64,000 nucleotides of DNA from an uncultured Bacteroidia bacterium (GTDB taxonomy: Bacteria > Bacteroidota > Bacteroidia > Bacteroidales > UBA932). Positions 8,724-17,991 of the stretch are shown here, piece after piece. Within the stretch, counting starts at the first letter, position 1; each line of letters opens with the position of its first letter. The notes under the pieces were generated by a model. The model saw only the letters and a program-made list of their open reading frames with translations, searched no databases and was not told the DNA's origin. Both the position numbers and the translations under genes were made by a program. The DNA is taken from NCBI GenBank assembly GCA_902794005.1, contig CADBFO010000004.1, positions 1 to 64,000 of the forward strand. The letters run 5' to 3'.

Positions 8724-9320
8724 ATGAAAATCACCAAGGCAGAGTTTGCTGGCAGCAGCACGCGGGTTTCCGGAAAACCTGCGCGCAGGGCTCCGGAATT
8801 CGCTTTTATCGGCCGCTCCAATGTGGGGAAGAGCTCCCTCATCAACATGCTCACCGGCAATTCCAAGCTGGCAAAGACTTCCCAGACCCCGGGAAAGACA
8901 CAGCTGGTGAATCATTTTCTCATCAATGACAACTGGTATCTCGTGGACCTTCCGGGCTACGGCTATGCCAGGCTGCCGGATAAGGAGCGCGCCCGTCTTC
9001 GCCACATCATCTGGGACTATATCAACCATTCGGAAGACCTGGTGATGCTCATGGTCCTGATTGATTCCCGGCACGACATGCAGGAGGTGGATCTCCGCTT
9101 CATTTCCGAACTCGGCGAAAAGGGCATTCCCTTCGGCATCATCTTTACCAAGGCCGACAAACAGGGGCCGGAAGCCCTGGAGCAGCAAATCCTGAAAAAC
9201 AAGGGGCGCCTCCTGGAAGACTGGGAAGAACTGCCGCCCTGCTTTGTGTCATCTTCCGTGAAGGGAACCGGAAAAGACGAAATCACTAACTACATAGGAT
9301 ATATTCTTCAAACATTATGA
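8724..9320 (+). CDS. engB: ribosome biogenesis GTPase EngB (YsxC)
   Basis: An essential small GTPase used in large ribosomal subunit assembly. The 198-residue protein has G1 GRSNVGKSS (residues 30-38), a T-rich switch with G3 DLPGYG, and the G4 TKAD. Length and motifs are those of EngB. ATG 8724 is preferred over an in-frame codon at 8691 that lies before the promoter. It is coupled to prs by an ATGA overlap at 9317. Confidence 0.95.
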   Translation: MKITKAEFAGSSTRVSGKPARRAPEFAFIGRSNVGKSSLINMLTGNSKLAKTSQTPGKTQLVNHFLINDNWYLVDLPGYGYARLPDKERARLRHIIWDYINHSEDLVMLMVLIDSRHDMQEVDLRFISELGEKGIPFGIIFTKADKQGPEALEQQILKNKGRLLEDWEELPPCFVSSSVKGTGKDEITNYIGYILQTL

Positions 9321-10312
9321 TAAACGATGTCCATAAGCACCGGATGGCGCTGTTTTCCTGTGAGGCTACCCGCTACTTTGCGGAGAAGGTAGTAGAAGCT
9401 ATGAACCGTTTCAAGCGGGACGACGAACCCGAAGTGGTCCTGGGCCCCTTGGAGGTATCCCATTTCAGCGACGGAGAATTCCAGCCCTCGTTTGCCGAGA
9501 GCATCCGCGGAGCAACCTGTTTCATTCTCCAGTCCACGTTCCCCGGCAGCGACAACCTGATGGAGCTGCTCCTGACCATCGATGCCGCCAAGCGGGCGTC
9601 GGCCAACAAGGTCATTGCCGTGATTCCTTACTATGGCTGGGCCCGGCAGGACCGCAAGGACAAGCCCCGCGTCTCCATCGGTGCCAAACTGGTGGCCAAC
9701 ATGCTCAAGGTGGCCGGTACGGATGCCGTCATGACCTGCGACCTCCATGCCGACCAGATCCAGGGATTCTTCGATTTCCCGGTGAACCATCTGTATGCCA
9801 GCTATGATTTCCTCGCGACGCTGAAGAAGTTGCAGCGCCAGTTCAAGGACACGCTCACCCTGGCCGCTCCGGATATGGGCGGCGCCAAGCGTGTGAACGC
9901 CTATGCCAAGAACCTGCATACGCCCGTGGTGATTTGCCACAAGACCCGCGCCCGGGCCAATGTGGTGGAGCGCATTACGCCCATCGGAGAGGTGGAGGGC
10001 CGCGACATCGTAATCATTGACGATATCATCGATACGGCCGGTACGCTCACCGAAGCCGCCAACGAGCTTCTCAAGCGCGGCGCCCGCAGCGTCCGCGCCT
10101 TCGCCACCCATCCGGTTCTTTCCGGCCCGGCCTACGAACGCATCGACCAGAGCGCCCTCACGGAGGTTTATGTGACCGATACCATTCCGTTGGATCCCGC
10201 CAAGAAGGAGTTTCAGAGCAAGTTCCGCGTGGTCTCCCTGGCCGACACGTTCGCCCGGATGATTCTCCGCGTGTATAATTACGAACCCATTTCATCGGAA
10301 TTCGCCCTCTGA
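9317..10312 (+). CDS. prs: ribose-phosphate pyrophosphokinase
   Basis: It makes PRPP from ribose-5-phosphate and ATP for nucleotide, NAD, His and Trp synthesis. The 331-residue protein shows the ATP-loop region YYGWARQDRKDK, the flexible CDLHADQIQGFF segment, and the PRPP-binding loop VIIDDIIDTAGTLTEA. It is slightly longer than classical PRS but has all motifs. It is translationally coupled to engB and followed three bases later by a small membrane protein gene. Confidence 0.95.
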   Translation: MINDVHKHRMALFSCEATRYFAEKVVEAMNRFKRDDEPEVVLGPLEVSHFSDGEFQPSFAESIRGATCFILQSTFPGSDNLMELLLTIDAAKRASANKVIAVIPYYGWARQDRKDKPRVSIGAKLVANMLKVAGTDAVMTCDLHADQIQGFFDFPVNHLYASYDFLATLKKLQRQFKDTLTLAAPDMGGAKRVNAYAKNLHTPVVICHKTRARANVVERITPIGEVEGRDIVIIDDIIDTAGTLTEAANELLKRGARSVRAFATHPVLSGPAYERIDQSALTEVYVTDTIPLDPAKKEFQSKFRVVSLADTFARMILRVYNYEPISSEFAL

Positions 10313-10315
10313 TCC

Positions 10316-10591
10316 ATGAAAACGCTCCTTGCCGCCATCGTGTTTGTGGGAATCGCCGTGCTGCTGCTCGGCGTGAACATCTTTTTTTTCCATCGGCCTT
10401 TCCCCGACGGAGAAATTTCCACGAACCCCCAGATGCGCAAACGGGGCATCAGATGTGCCAGGCAGGAAGAGATGGAAATGCTCGCGGCCCGGAAGAACAA
10501 GATGCCCGGTCCGGCCGGGCATGACGGAACGGCGTGCGACGGGAATTATTCGGACGCCTGTGCCGGTTGCGGCTTGTATAAAAAAGGATGA
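10316..10591 (+). CDS. small membrane-anchored cysteine-containing protein
   Basis: A 91-residue protein with one N-terminal transmembrane helix (residues 3-26), a basic MRKRGIRCARQEE segment, and a C-terminal CDGNYSDACAGCGLYKK that could bind metal with its clustered cysteines. I recognise this arrangement as a conserved Bacteroidota small protein without known function. It sits between prs and the lipid kinase gene and overlaps the latter by four bases (ATGA at 10588). Confidence 0.75.
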   Translation: MKTLLAAIVFVGIAVLLLGVNIFFFHRPFPDGEISTNPQMRKRGIRCARQEEMEMLAARKNKMPGPAGHDGTACDGNYSDACAGCGLYKKG

Positions 10592-11475
10592 AAGACATTT
10601 GCCTCATTGTGAATCCCATCTCCGGGGGGAAAGACAAGTCCGGAATTCTGGCAGCCGTCGAGAAATATCTTGACGGCTCGCTTTATCGGCTCAAGGTGGC
10701 GTTTACGGAAAGGGCCGGGCAGGCCGAAGAACTGGCCCGGAGCATTGAGGCCGATGTCGTTGTGGCCGTGGGCGGAGACGGGACAGTGAGCGAGGTGGCC
10801 CGTGGGCTCGTGGGCAGTGAAAAGACGCTGGGCATCATCCCCTGCGGCAGCGGAGACGGCCTTGCGCTGCATCTGGGCATCAGCCGCAGTCCGTCCAGAG
10901 CGGTTAAAACGCTCAACGAGGGCTGCGAAACCCGTATCGATGCCGCCTCCCTGGACGGAAATTATTTTTTCTGTACGGCCGGGATGGGCCTGGATGCCGC
11001 CGTCAGTCTGGAATTTGCCCGGTCCACCCGCCGGGGCCTTTCCCGATACATTTCCCTGGCATGGGAAGAGTGGAAGAACCACCCCGGAGACCTCTACACC
11101 ATCCGCAGCGCCGAAGGTGAAACCTGGCAGGGAAAAGCCGTGTTCCTGACGGTGGCCAATGCCAACCAGTGGGGCAACCAGGCGCGCATCGCCCCCATGG
11201 CCTCCCTGCAGGACGGGCTTCTGGACATCATCGTGGTCCGTCCTTTTTCCACCGTGGAAATCCCCGACCTTGCGGCTCGGCTCATGACCGGCCTGGCGCC
11301 TACCAGCCGGCATTTCCTGCATTTCAGCGGCTCTTCCTTCCATGTCTCCCGCACGAAGGGGGGAGCCATTCACTGTGACGGAGACCCCTTCGAGGGCGGT
11401 ACGGAATTTGAACTGTCTGTCAACAGGGGCGCCCTGAAGGTTCTTGTCCCATTTTCCAGACTGAATAGGATATGA
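10588..11475 (+). CDS. diacylglycerol/lipid kinase family protein
   Basis: A 295-residue lipid kinase of the DagK/YegS group. It has NPISGGK near the N-terminus, the nucleotide-binding VGGDGTVSEV motif near residue 55, and the GSGDGLA loop, then the beta-rich C-terminal domain with a late DGD segment. These enzymes phosphorylate diacylglycerol or related lipids at the inner membrane face. Diacylglycerol is the by-product of phosphoethanolamine transfer, so its position two genes before a phosphoethanolamine transferase suggests recycling; this is inference. It is coupled on both sides by ATGA overlaps. Confidence 0.85.
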   Translation: MKDICLIVNPISGGKDKSGILAAVEKYLDGSLYRLKVAFTERAGQAEELARSIEADVVVAVGGDGTVSEVARGLVGSEKTLGIIPCGSGDGLALHLGISRSPSRAVKTLNEGCETRIDAASLDGNYFFCTAGMGLDAAVSLEFARSTRRGLSRYISLAWEEWKNHPGDLYTIRSAEGETWQGKAVFLTVANANQWGNQARIAPMASLQDGLLDIIVVRPFSTVEIPDLAARLMTGLAPTSRHFLHFSGSSFHVSRTKGGAIHCDGDPFEGGTEFELSVNRGALKVLVPFSRLNRI

Positions 11476-12668
11476 AACGAGTTTTGACGCTGATCGGAAA
11501 GTTGCTGGGAACGCTGGCGTTGCTGTTCCTCCTGTTGGTGTGGGTCACCGGCGTGAGCCCGGTCTATCGATTCCGGCCGCCGCAGCCCTTCCGCGGTCCG
11601 GATATCTTCAATCCGTACAGCGCCATGGACTCTGCAACAAGCTGGAAGCGGGCCAATTTCCACACGCATACCCGCGTAAAAGGCCCCTGGCCCCTGAACG
11701 AATGCCCTTACGATGCCGCCTATACCGACAGCGTTTTCCGGAGCCTCGGTTACGACATCGTCACTTTTTCCAATCACAACGAGATAACGGAACACCCTTA
11801 CGACAGCACCCTCCAGGTGAACGTGTACGAGCAGGGTTACAGCCCCTTCAAGTTTCACAAACTGGTGTTCGGAAGTCCTTCCGTGAAGCATTGGAATCCG
11901 CTGCTGCCCCTGCTGGCTTCGCAGATGCAGTTCGAACTGGACCGCCTGGGGGCCGATTCCGATTTCATCCAGATCAACCACCCTTACCGCACGGTGGGAA
12001 CCACTCCTGAACGCATGGCCCTGCTGTCGGGCTATCAGTTGATGGAGCTGGATACGCACATCAGCACGGAAAATGAATACTGGGACGCGGCGTTGAGTGC
12101 CGGACACTACAGCTTCGGCCTGGCCAATGACGACCTCCACCACCCGGAGCGCCACTGGCTCACCGCCATCCGGTGCAATTTCCTCCGCACCGCGTCGGGA
12201 ACGTACGAGGATATCAAAAAGACGCTTCGTGGCGGCTGTTTCTATGCCATGCGTGTCCCCGACTACGGGGACGGAGACTGGGCGGTGAAGCGGGAGAAAA
12301 ACCGGAAACTGCCTGCCGTGGAGGCCATCGGCCTGGAAGGGAACGAGATATACCTCACCCTGTCGCAGAAGGCTGACAGCATTCGCGTAAACGGATCGGG
12401 GCACCGGACGCTCCTGCTGGCGGCCGATACCTGCCGCATCCGCTATGCGCTGCCGGAGGGGGAGCCTTACGCCCGGATGACAGCCTTTTTCCCGGACGGG
12501 GCGGTGATTTACACCAATCCCTTCGCCCGTTATGACGCATCGGCCCAGGACAGTCCTTTTGACCGCACCCCGCAGCCGGTGAATCTGCCCCTTACGCTGC
12601 TTTTCAATCTGCTGCTGGCTTTCCTCTGCGCGGGGACGGCGTGGCTCCTTATCCGGCTTTGGAAATGA
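11472..12668 (+). CDS. membrane-anchored PHP-domain-like protein
   Basis: A 398-residue protein with a transmembrane helix at each end (about residues 7-28 and 373-394). The domain between has ANFHTHT near residue 60, FSNHNEI, INHPYR and NDDLHHPE, the histidine-rich signature of a PHP-type metal-dependent phosphoesterase. The central domain should lie in the periplasm. The substrate is not known. Its place between a lipid kinase and a phosphoethanolamine transferase suggests a role in envelope lipid or sugar phosphate chemistry. It overlaps both neighbours by four bases. Confidence 0.65.
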   Translation: MKRVLTLIGKLLGTLALLFLLLVWVTGVSPVYRFRPPQPFRGPDIFNPYSAMDSATSWKRANFHTHTRVKGPWPLNECPYDAAYTDSVFRSLGYDIVTFSNHNEITEHPYDSTLQVNVYEQGYSPFKFHKLVFGSPSVKHWNPLLPLLASQMQFELDRLGADSDFIQINHPYRTVGTTPERMALLSGYQLMELDTHISTENEYWDAALSAGHYSFGLANDDLHHPERHWLTAIRCNFLRTASGTYEDIKKTLRGGCFYAMRVPDYGDGDWAVKREKNRKLPAVEAIGLEGNEIYLTLSQKADSIRVNGSGHRTLLLAADTCRIRYALPEGEPYARMTAFFPDGAVIYTNPFARYDASAQDSPFDRTPQPVNLPLTLLFNLLLAFLCAGTAWLLIRLWK

Positions 12669-14179
12669 TTTTCAAGGAAAAAACCTCACTGGGGATTTAC
12701 AGCCTCGTTTTGAGCGTGTACACGGTATGCGCTTTCCATATTCCTTTCTTCACTTATTTGACGCAGCATCTGGAGGGAGGCTTCAACGGCGTGGTCATCT
12801 TTGTCACGGCCGTACTCCTTCTCCTGGCGCTCAATTTCTTTTTTTACGTCCTTCTGGTGTTCCTTTTCCGAAAAGTCGGCAAGTTCATACTGGCGTTTAC
12901 GCTCTTCGGGGATGCCGTCATGCTTTATTTCGTCAATACGTACAAAGTGTTCATTACGGACGAGATGATGGGGAACGCCATTACCACGCAGTACTCGGAA
13001 GCTTCCGGGTTTTTCTCCTGGTCCTTCCTCCTTTATGTGCTGGCGCTGGGCTTCCTGCCCATGCTGTATGTTTTTGGGCGGAAGGTGGAATATGGCGGCT
13101 GGAAGGGCTTCGCGAGGCTTGCCGGAGGAGCCCTGGGCCTGATTGTGCTCCTTGTCTTCGGAAATATGAAGAACTGGCCCTGGATCGACCGGAACTCCAC
13201 CGAACTGGGTGCCCTGGTGGCTCCCTGGTCCTATATCGTGAACACGGTCCGTTACGAGGCGGGGAAGCGCAGGCAGGCGGAAAAGGAAATCCCGTTGCCG
13301 GACCCCGTGTCGGTTTCCGCCAGCAAGGACGTGTGCGTCCTCGTGATCGGCGAATCGGCCCGCCGCGACCATTTCTCGCTGTACGGATACGGGAAGGAGA
13401 CCAATCCCTACACTGCTCGCGATTCGGTGAAGGCCTATGTGGCCGATGCTTCGGCTACGTACACCCGCGCCGGCGTGAAGGCCATTCTGGAGCATAAGGA
13501 TACGCCGAAGCTCCATGAGATTCTGCCCAATTACCTGGAACGGGCGGGCGTGGACGTTTCCTGGCGCACGTCCAACTGGGGAGAACCGCCCGTGCATACG
13601 GAAAAATACTATCGGAAAGAAGACCTGAAGGCCCGTTTCCCCGGAGCCGACGACCGTTTCGACGGCATCCTTCTGGAGGGCCTCCGGGAGGATATCCTTG
13701 CCAGCGGGAGCGACAAGGTGTTCGTGGTGATTCATACCTATACCAACCACGGCCCGGCCTATAACACCAATTACCCGCCGGAATTCGAGGTTTTTACTCC
13801 GGTGTGCAATACGGTGGAGATGTCCAGGACCAGCCCGGAGGAACTTTTCAACGCCTATGACAACAGTGTGGTGTATGCCGATTATCTCATGCATTCGGTC
13901 ATAGAAGTTCTCCGGAGCCTGCCCGACCGCCGGGGCTGCATGCTGTTTGTCTCCGACCACGGAGAGTCCCTGGGGGAGAATAATTTATACATGCACGGGG
14001 TTCCCATGGCCATGGCACCCCGCGAGCAGGTGGAGATTCCTTTCGTGGTGTGGGCGCCGGATATGAAGATGAAAACCTTGGACAAGGTGGGCCAACACCA
14101 TGTTTTTCACTCCGTTCTGCGCTTCTTTGGCATCCAGTCGCCTGTATTTGACGATAAAATGTGTATCTTTGCAGACTGA
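12665..14179 (+). CDS. phosphoethanolamine transferase, EptA/MCR-like
   Basis: A 504-residue inner-membrane enzyme with five N-terminal transmembrane helices and a periplasmic sulfatase-fold domain. Motifs are VIGESAR, HTYTNHGPAYNTNYPPEF, and VSDHGESLGENNLYMHG with the metal ligands. It should move phosphoethanolamine from phosphatidylethanolamine to lipid A or another surface glycan. The nucleophile position, usually Thr in EptA and MCR, is Ser231 here. ATG 12665 overlaps the previous stop. The last codons contain a -7 box for der. Acceptor and any effect on polymyxin susceptibility are unknown. Confidence 0.88.
   Translation: MIFKEKTSLGIYSLVLSVYTVCAFHIPFFTYLTQHLEGGFNGVVIFVTAVLLLLALNFFFYVLLVFLFRKVGKFILAFTLFGDAVMLYFVNTYKVFITDEMMGNAITTQYSEASGFFSWSFLLYVLALGFLPMLYVFGRKVEYGGWKGFARLAGGALGLIVLLVFGNMKNWPWIDRNSTELGALVAPWSYIVNTVRYEAGKRRQAEKEIPLPDPVSVSASKDVCVLVIGESARRDHFSLYGYGKETNPYTARDSVKAYVADASATYTRAGVKAILEHKDTPKLHEILPNYLERAGVDVSWRTSNWGEPPVHTEKYYRKEDLKARFPGADDRFDGILLEGLREDILASGSDKVFVVIHTYTNHGPAYNTNYPPEFEVFTPVCNTVEMSRTSPEELFNAYDNSVVYADYLMHSVIEVLRSLPDRRGCMLFVSDHGESLGENNLYMHGVPMAMAPREQVEIPFVVWAPDMKMKTLDKVGQHHVFHSVLRFFGIQSPVFDDKMCIFAD
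14164..14171 (+). promoter_or_regulatory. -7 box for der inside the end of eptA-like gene
   Basis: TATCTTTG overlaps the final codons of the phosphoethanolamine transferase gene and lies 60 bases before the der ATG. The der leader would then contain a dispersed repeat copy. Confidence 0.55.
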
Positions 14180-14190
14180 AATCATCAACC

Positions 14191-14216
14191 GTCATTCTGA
14201 GCGAAGCGAAGAATCT
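14191..14216 (+). repeat. [13 protein letters not shown] dispersed repeat, copy 3
   Basis: A full copy between the phosphoethanolamine transferase gene and der, inside the predicted der 5' leader, ending 14 bases before the der ATG. Confidence 0.9.
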
Positions 14217-14230
14217 TAACCGAATCAAGT

Positions 14231-15538
14231 ATGGCACTCGTAGCGATCGTCGGGAGACCGAACGTAGGAAAATCGACGCTGTTCAACCGTCTGGTGGGCA
14301 TGCGTCAGGCAATTGTCGATGAAACTGCCGGCGTCACCCGCGACCGGCATTACGGAAAATGTGAATGGTGCGGCCGTGAATTCTCCGTGGTGGACACGGG
14401 CGGATACACCTCCAACTCGGACGATGTCTTCGAGGATGCCATCCGCCGCCAGGTGGGCATTGCCATCGAAGAGGCCGATGTGGTTCTGTTCATGTGCGAA
14501 GCCGCCACCGGCATCACCGATTACGATGCGGAAATCGCCGATCTCCTGCGCCGCAGCAAGAAGCCCGTGGTCCTTTGCGTGAACAAGGTGGACACCGGCG
14601 AAAAGATGTACGATGCCTTCGATTTCTACGGCCTGGGACTCGGCGAGGTATGGACCATATCGGCAGCCAACGGATCCGGCACGGGGGACCTCCTGGACGA
14701 GATTCTGAAAGTGCTTCCGGAAGATGACGGGGCCGATGACGACCACGCCGACCTTCCGCACATCGCCATCGTGGGCCGGCCCAACGTGGGCAAGAGTTCC
14801 CTTACCAACGCCCTTCTGGGCGAGGAACGCAATATCGTGACGCCGGTTGCCGGCACCACCCGCGATTCCATTTCCACTTATTACAACAAGTTCGGTCACG
14901 AGTTCATGATCGTGGACACGGCCGGCATGCGCAGGCGCGGCAAGGTGACCGAAGACCTGGAGTTCTATTCCGTCCTCCGCGCCATGCGCACCATCGAGCA
15001 TTCGGACGTGTGTATCCTGATGATCGATGCCACGATGGGCATGGAGGCGCAGGATATGAACATTTTCAACGTTATCCAGAAAAACCGCAAGGGATGCGTA
15101 ATCGTGGTGAACAAATGGGACCTTTTTGAAAAGGATGTGAACACCATGCGGGATTATACCGAAGGTCTCAAGGCCCGTCTGGCTCCCTTTAACGACATTC
15201 CCATCATCTTCACCTCCGTTCTGAACAAGCAGCGCATCCTGGACGTGCTGGACGCTGCCGCACGCGTGGCAGAGAATATGAAGCGCAAAATCCCCACTTC
15301 CCAGCTCAACGATGCCATGCTCCCGGAAATCGAGAATTACCCGCCTCCGGCATGGAAGGGAAAGTACATCAAGATCAAGTATGTGACGCAGCTTCCCACC
15401 CGTACGCCGCAGTTCGCCTTTTTCTGCAACCTGCCCCAGTGGGTGAAGGATCCGTACAAACGTTTCCTGGAAAACAAACTCCGCGAGCACTTCGACTTCG
15501 AAGGCTGCCCCATCCAGGTTTACACCCGCGCAAAATAA
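14231..15538 (+). CDS. der: ribosome assembly GTPase Der (EngA)
   Basis: An essential GTPase with two tandem G domains, needed for 50S maturation. The 435-residue protein has G1 GRPNVGKST at 8-16 and GRPNVGKSS at 182-190, NKVD and NKWD as the two G4 motifs, and the KH-like C-terminal domain with the [13 protein letters not shown] strand. The length is normal. It is transcribed from a promoter inside the upstream gene and is convergent with nadE, three bases apart. Confidence 0.96.
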   Translation: MALVAIVGRPNVGKSTLFNRLVGMRQAIVDETAGVTRDRHYGKCEWCGREFSVVDTGGYTSNSDDVFEDAIRRQVGIAIEEADVVLFMCEAATGITDYDAEIADLLRRSKKPVVLCVNKVDTGEKMYDAFDFYGLGLGEVWTISAANGSGTGDLLDEILKVLPEDDGADDDHADLPHIAIVGRPNVGKSSLTNALLGEERNIVTPVAGTTRDSISTYYNKFGHEFMIVDTAGMRRRGKVTEDLEFYSVLRAMRTIEHSDVCILMIDATMGMEAQDMNIFNVIQKNRKGCVIVVNKWDLFEKDVNTMRDYTEGLKARLAPFNDIPIIFTSVLNKQRILDVLDAAARVAENMKRKIPTSQLNDAMLPEIENYPPPAWKGKYIKIKYVTQLPTRTPQFAFFCNLPQWVKDPYKRFLENKLREHFDFEGCPIQVYTRAK

Positions 15539-15541
15539 ACG

Positions 15542-16279
15542 TTACAGTTCCGGTTCGAAGTGAGGGATGGGCTTGAGTTTGAACGCATTCACGACGTGTT
15601 TGTGATCGATCAGGGCCTTGGTCTGGGGGTCTTCGCAGATGCCCGTGCGGATATATTTGTCCAGCACGGCATAGGTGAATCCCAGATTGTCCTCGTCGGT
15701 AAGGCCGGTCAGGCCGTCCGAAGGCGTTTTTTCCACCAGGTCCAGCGGAAGCCCCATCTCCTTTCCGATGGCCACCACTTCCTGGACGGTGAGCCCGCCG
15801 AGGGGTGAGAAATCGCCGGCGGCATCTCCGTAACGGGTGCTGTAGCCCACCCAGTCCTCGGAAAGGTTGCAGGTGTTGACCACGCGGCCGTTGTTGCTCT
15901 GGGAGATGGCATAAAGGGCTGTCATCCGGAGGCGCGGCGCCATGTTGATCTGCGTCTGCTTGCTGGCCGGACCGCCCAGCTGGGCTTCCACCTCTGCCAT
16001 CAGCGCGTCATAGGCCGGCCCGACATTCACATTGTACCGGCGGATGTCCAGGTGATTGATGAGACGGAAAGAATCTTCAATGTCCGGCTGCACGCCGTTG
16101 GGCATGGTTACGCCAATCACCCGGTCCTTGCCAAGGGCTTCCACGCAGAGGGCTGCGCAGACGCTGCTGTCTTTCCCGCCGGAAATGCCCAGCACGGCAT
16201 TGCAGCCTTTTCCGTTTACTTCAAACCAGTCCCGGATCCACCGGACACATTGGTCTTTGACTGTCTTTGCATCAAACAT
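15542..16279 (-). CDS. nadE: ammonia-dependent NAD synthetase
   Basis: It amidates nicotinic acid adenine dinucleotide to NAD. The 245-residue protein has the PP-loop SGGKDSS (residues 33-39) and the TCNLSEDWVGYSTRYGDAAGDF segment region characteristic of NadE. There is no N-terminal glutaminase domain, so ammonia rather than glutamine is the likely nitrogen donor. It has its own promoter, divergent from xseA. Confidence 0.94.
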   Translation of the reverse strand: MFDAKTVKDQCVRWIRDWFEVNGKGCNAVLGISGGKDSSVCAALCVEALGKDRVIGVTMPNGVQPDIEDSFRLINHLDIRRYNVNVGPAYDALMAEVEAQLGGPASKQTQINMAPRLRMTALYAISQSNNGRVVNTCNLSEDWVGYSTRYGDAAGDFSPLGGLTVQEVVAIGKEMGLPLDLVEKTPSDGLTGLTDEDNLGFTYAVLDKYIRTGICEDPQTKALIDHKHVVNAFKLKPIPHFEPEL

Positions 16280-16329
16280 ATTTCAAAACTTGGCGGGCGG
16301 CGTTGTTTTCTGCACCGCGGTTCGTACGA

Positions 16330-16337
16330 CAAAAGTA
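16330..16337 (-). promoter_or_regulatory. -7 box for nadE
   Basis: TACTTTTG on the minus strand, about 50 bases upstream of the nadE ATG, matching TAnnTTTG. Confidence 0.5.
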
Positions 16338-16384
16338 GTGATTTTGATCCAATAAAAAAAAGTCCGAATTCGGGGAAAATATTG

Positions 16385-16392
16385 TATCTTTG
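16385..16392 (+). promoter_or_regulatory. -7 box for xseA
   Basis: TATCTTTG immediately upstream of the first candidate xseA ATG (16400). It excludes the much longer upstream reading frame and favours the internal ATGs at 16406 or 16418. Confidence 0.6.
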
Positions 16393-16417
16393 TAATGTTA
16401 TGGGAATGAGGGACTAT

Positions 16418-17806
16418 ATGGACTTGCTGGAGTTCCAGCTCCGCATCAGGGAGGGGGTTGCAGAGGCCTTCCCGGGACGTTATTGGGTAAAGGCGGAAAT
16501 CGCTTCCTGGAGCCCCCGCAGCAACGGCCACTGTTATTTGTCCCTGACGCAGTCCCGGGCCGGAAAGCCTGTCGCCGAGGCGCGGGCCATGATTTGGAAG
16601 TGGAACTATCCCGTGATCAAGGGTTTCTTCGAGGAAAAAACGGGACAGGCGCTTCAAGCGGGCATCACGGTCCTGGTGCGGGTACAGGTGAGTTTCAGCG
16701 AACTCTACGGCATTTCGCTTTTTATCGACGACATCGACCCCGCCTTCACCCTCGGTGAAAAGGCGATGGAACGCAAGCGGTCCATCGAACGGCTCACGGC
16801 CGGCGGATATCTGGAAATGCAGAAGGAGCTGGCGTTGCCGGACATCCCCTGTCGGCTGGCCGTCATCACTTCCAGGACCGCGGCCGGATATGGGGATTTC
16901 CGGAATCATCTTCTGGACAATCCCGAAGGCTATGCTTTCAGGCTGGACCTTATGGAAGCCCTCATGCAGGGGGAACAGGCTCCCGCCTCCATCATGTCGG
17001 CCTTGCTGGACGCTGCGGACAAGGGGTACGACGCCATTCTCATCCTCCGTGGCGGCGGGTCCGAACTGGATCTGGCCTGTTTTGACGATTACGAGCTGGC
17101 CGTAGCCATCGCCACCTGTCCCGTGCCCGTGGTCACCGCCATCGGCCATGACCGGGATGTCCATATCGCGGATATGGTGGCCCATACCTCGGTGAAGACC
17201 CCCACCGCCCTGGCCGATCTGTTTCTCGATGCCCTCCGGGCGCAGGACGCTCTTCTGGACCGTCTCCGCAAACGGATCGAGTCGGCCGCCATCCGTCTGG
17301 TAAACCGGGAAGAATTGCGGTTGAAGGGCTTGGATGCCCATGTCGGCCGATCCGTTCAGCGCCGGCTGGGAGAGATGGAACGCCAGGTTCAGGCCGCCTG
17401 CGCCCGTATCCGTCTGGCACTTGCCCGCAAGACGGCCGCGCAGGAGAATGCCCTGCAGCGGGCGGCCGGCCGCATCGTCCGGGGACTGTCCGGGAAATAT
17501 GCACAGGTGGCGGCGCAGAAAGATGCCGTCCTGCGCCGGCTGCAGTTTGCCGCATCGGCCCGTGTGAGCCAGGAGATATCGGCCGTGGCGCTGAAGGAAG
17601 CGCGCATCAAGGCCACGGACCCGCGGAACATCCTTTCCCTGGGTTATGTCCTCGTTACCGGAAAGGACCGGCAGGTGCTCAAGACGGTGGAGAAGGTATC
17701 GGTCGGGGACCGGATCGGCGTCCGTTTTTCGGATGGTTCGTTGCAGGCCCGGGTGGACGAGGTTTACAGCGAAAAGATTGACAACAACAAAACCCATATA
17801 GCATGA
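16418..17806 (+). CDS. xseA: exodeoxyribonuclease VII large subunit
   Basis: The catalytic subunit of the single-strand exonuclease VII. From residue 1 it has the OB-fold nucleic-acid-binding domain (WVKAEIASWSPRSNGHCYLSL), the catalytic domain with VITSRTAAGYGDF, the RGGGSELDLACFDD segment and IGHDRD, then a long coiled-coil and a C-terminal VLVTGKD segment. About 460 residues is normal. Of ATGs at 16400, 16406 and 16418, the last has a GAGGG five bases upstream and allows a leader after the -7 box. It overlaps xseB by four bases. Confidence 0.93.
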   Translation: MDLLEFQLRIREGVAEAFPGRYWVKAEIASWSPRSNGHCYLSLTQSRAGKPVAEARAMIWKWNYPVIKGFFEEKTGQALQAGITVLVRVQVSFSELYGISLFIDDIDPAFTLGEKAMERKRSIERLTAGGYLEMQKELALPDIPCRLAVITSRTAAGYGDFRNHLLDNPEGYAFRLDLMEALMQGEQAPASIMSALLDAADKGYDAILILRGGGSELDLACFDDYELAVAIATCPVPVVTAIGHDRDVHIADMVAHTSVKTPTALADLFLDALRAQDALLDRLRKRIESAAIRLVNREELRLKGLDAHVGRSVQRRLGEMERQVQAACARIRLALARKTAAQENALQRAAGRIVRGLSGKYAQVAAQKDAVLRRLQFAASARVSQEISAVALKEARIKATDPRNILSLGYVLVTGKDRQVLKTVEKVSVGDRIGVRFSDGSLQARVDEVYSEKIDNNKTHIA

Positions 17807-17991
17807 ACGAGAAATTTGACTATGCGAAGGCCATTGCCGAGCTGGAGGAGATTGCGGCAAAGGTGGAGAATCCGGAAACCAGGCTGGATGACATTGACGC
17901 CCTGGTGGGACGCAGCAAGGAACTTCTGGGACAGTGCCGGGAATACTTGCGCTCCGTCAAGGACAAAATAGACAGTTTGGACAAGGAGTAG
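17803..17991 (+). CDS. xseB: exodeoxyribonuclease VII small subunit
   Basis: A 62-residue helical partner of XseA. It has the typical FDYAKAIAELEEIAAKVE opening and a second helix with KDKIDSL. ATGA overlap with xseA supports coupled synthesis of the multi-subunit enzyme. Its stop codon region touches an inverted copy of the dispersed repeat. Confidence 0.93.
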   Translation: MNEKFDYAKAIAELEEIAAKVENPETRLDDIDALVGRSKELLGQCREYLRSVKDKIDSLDKE

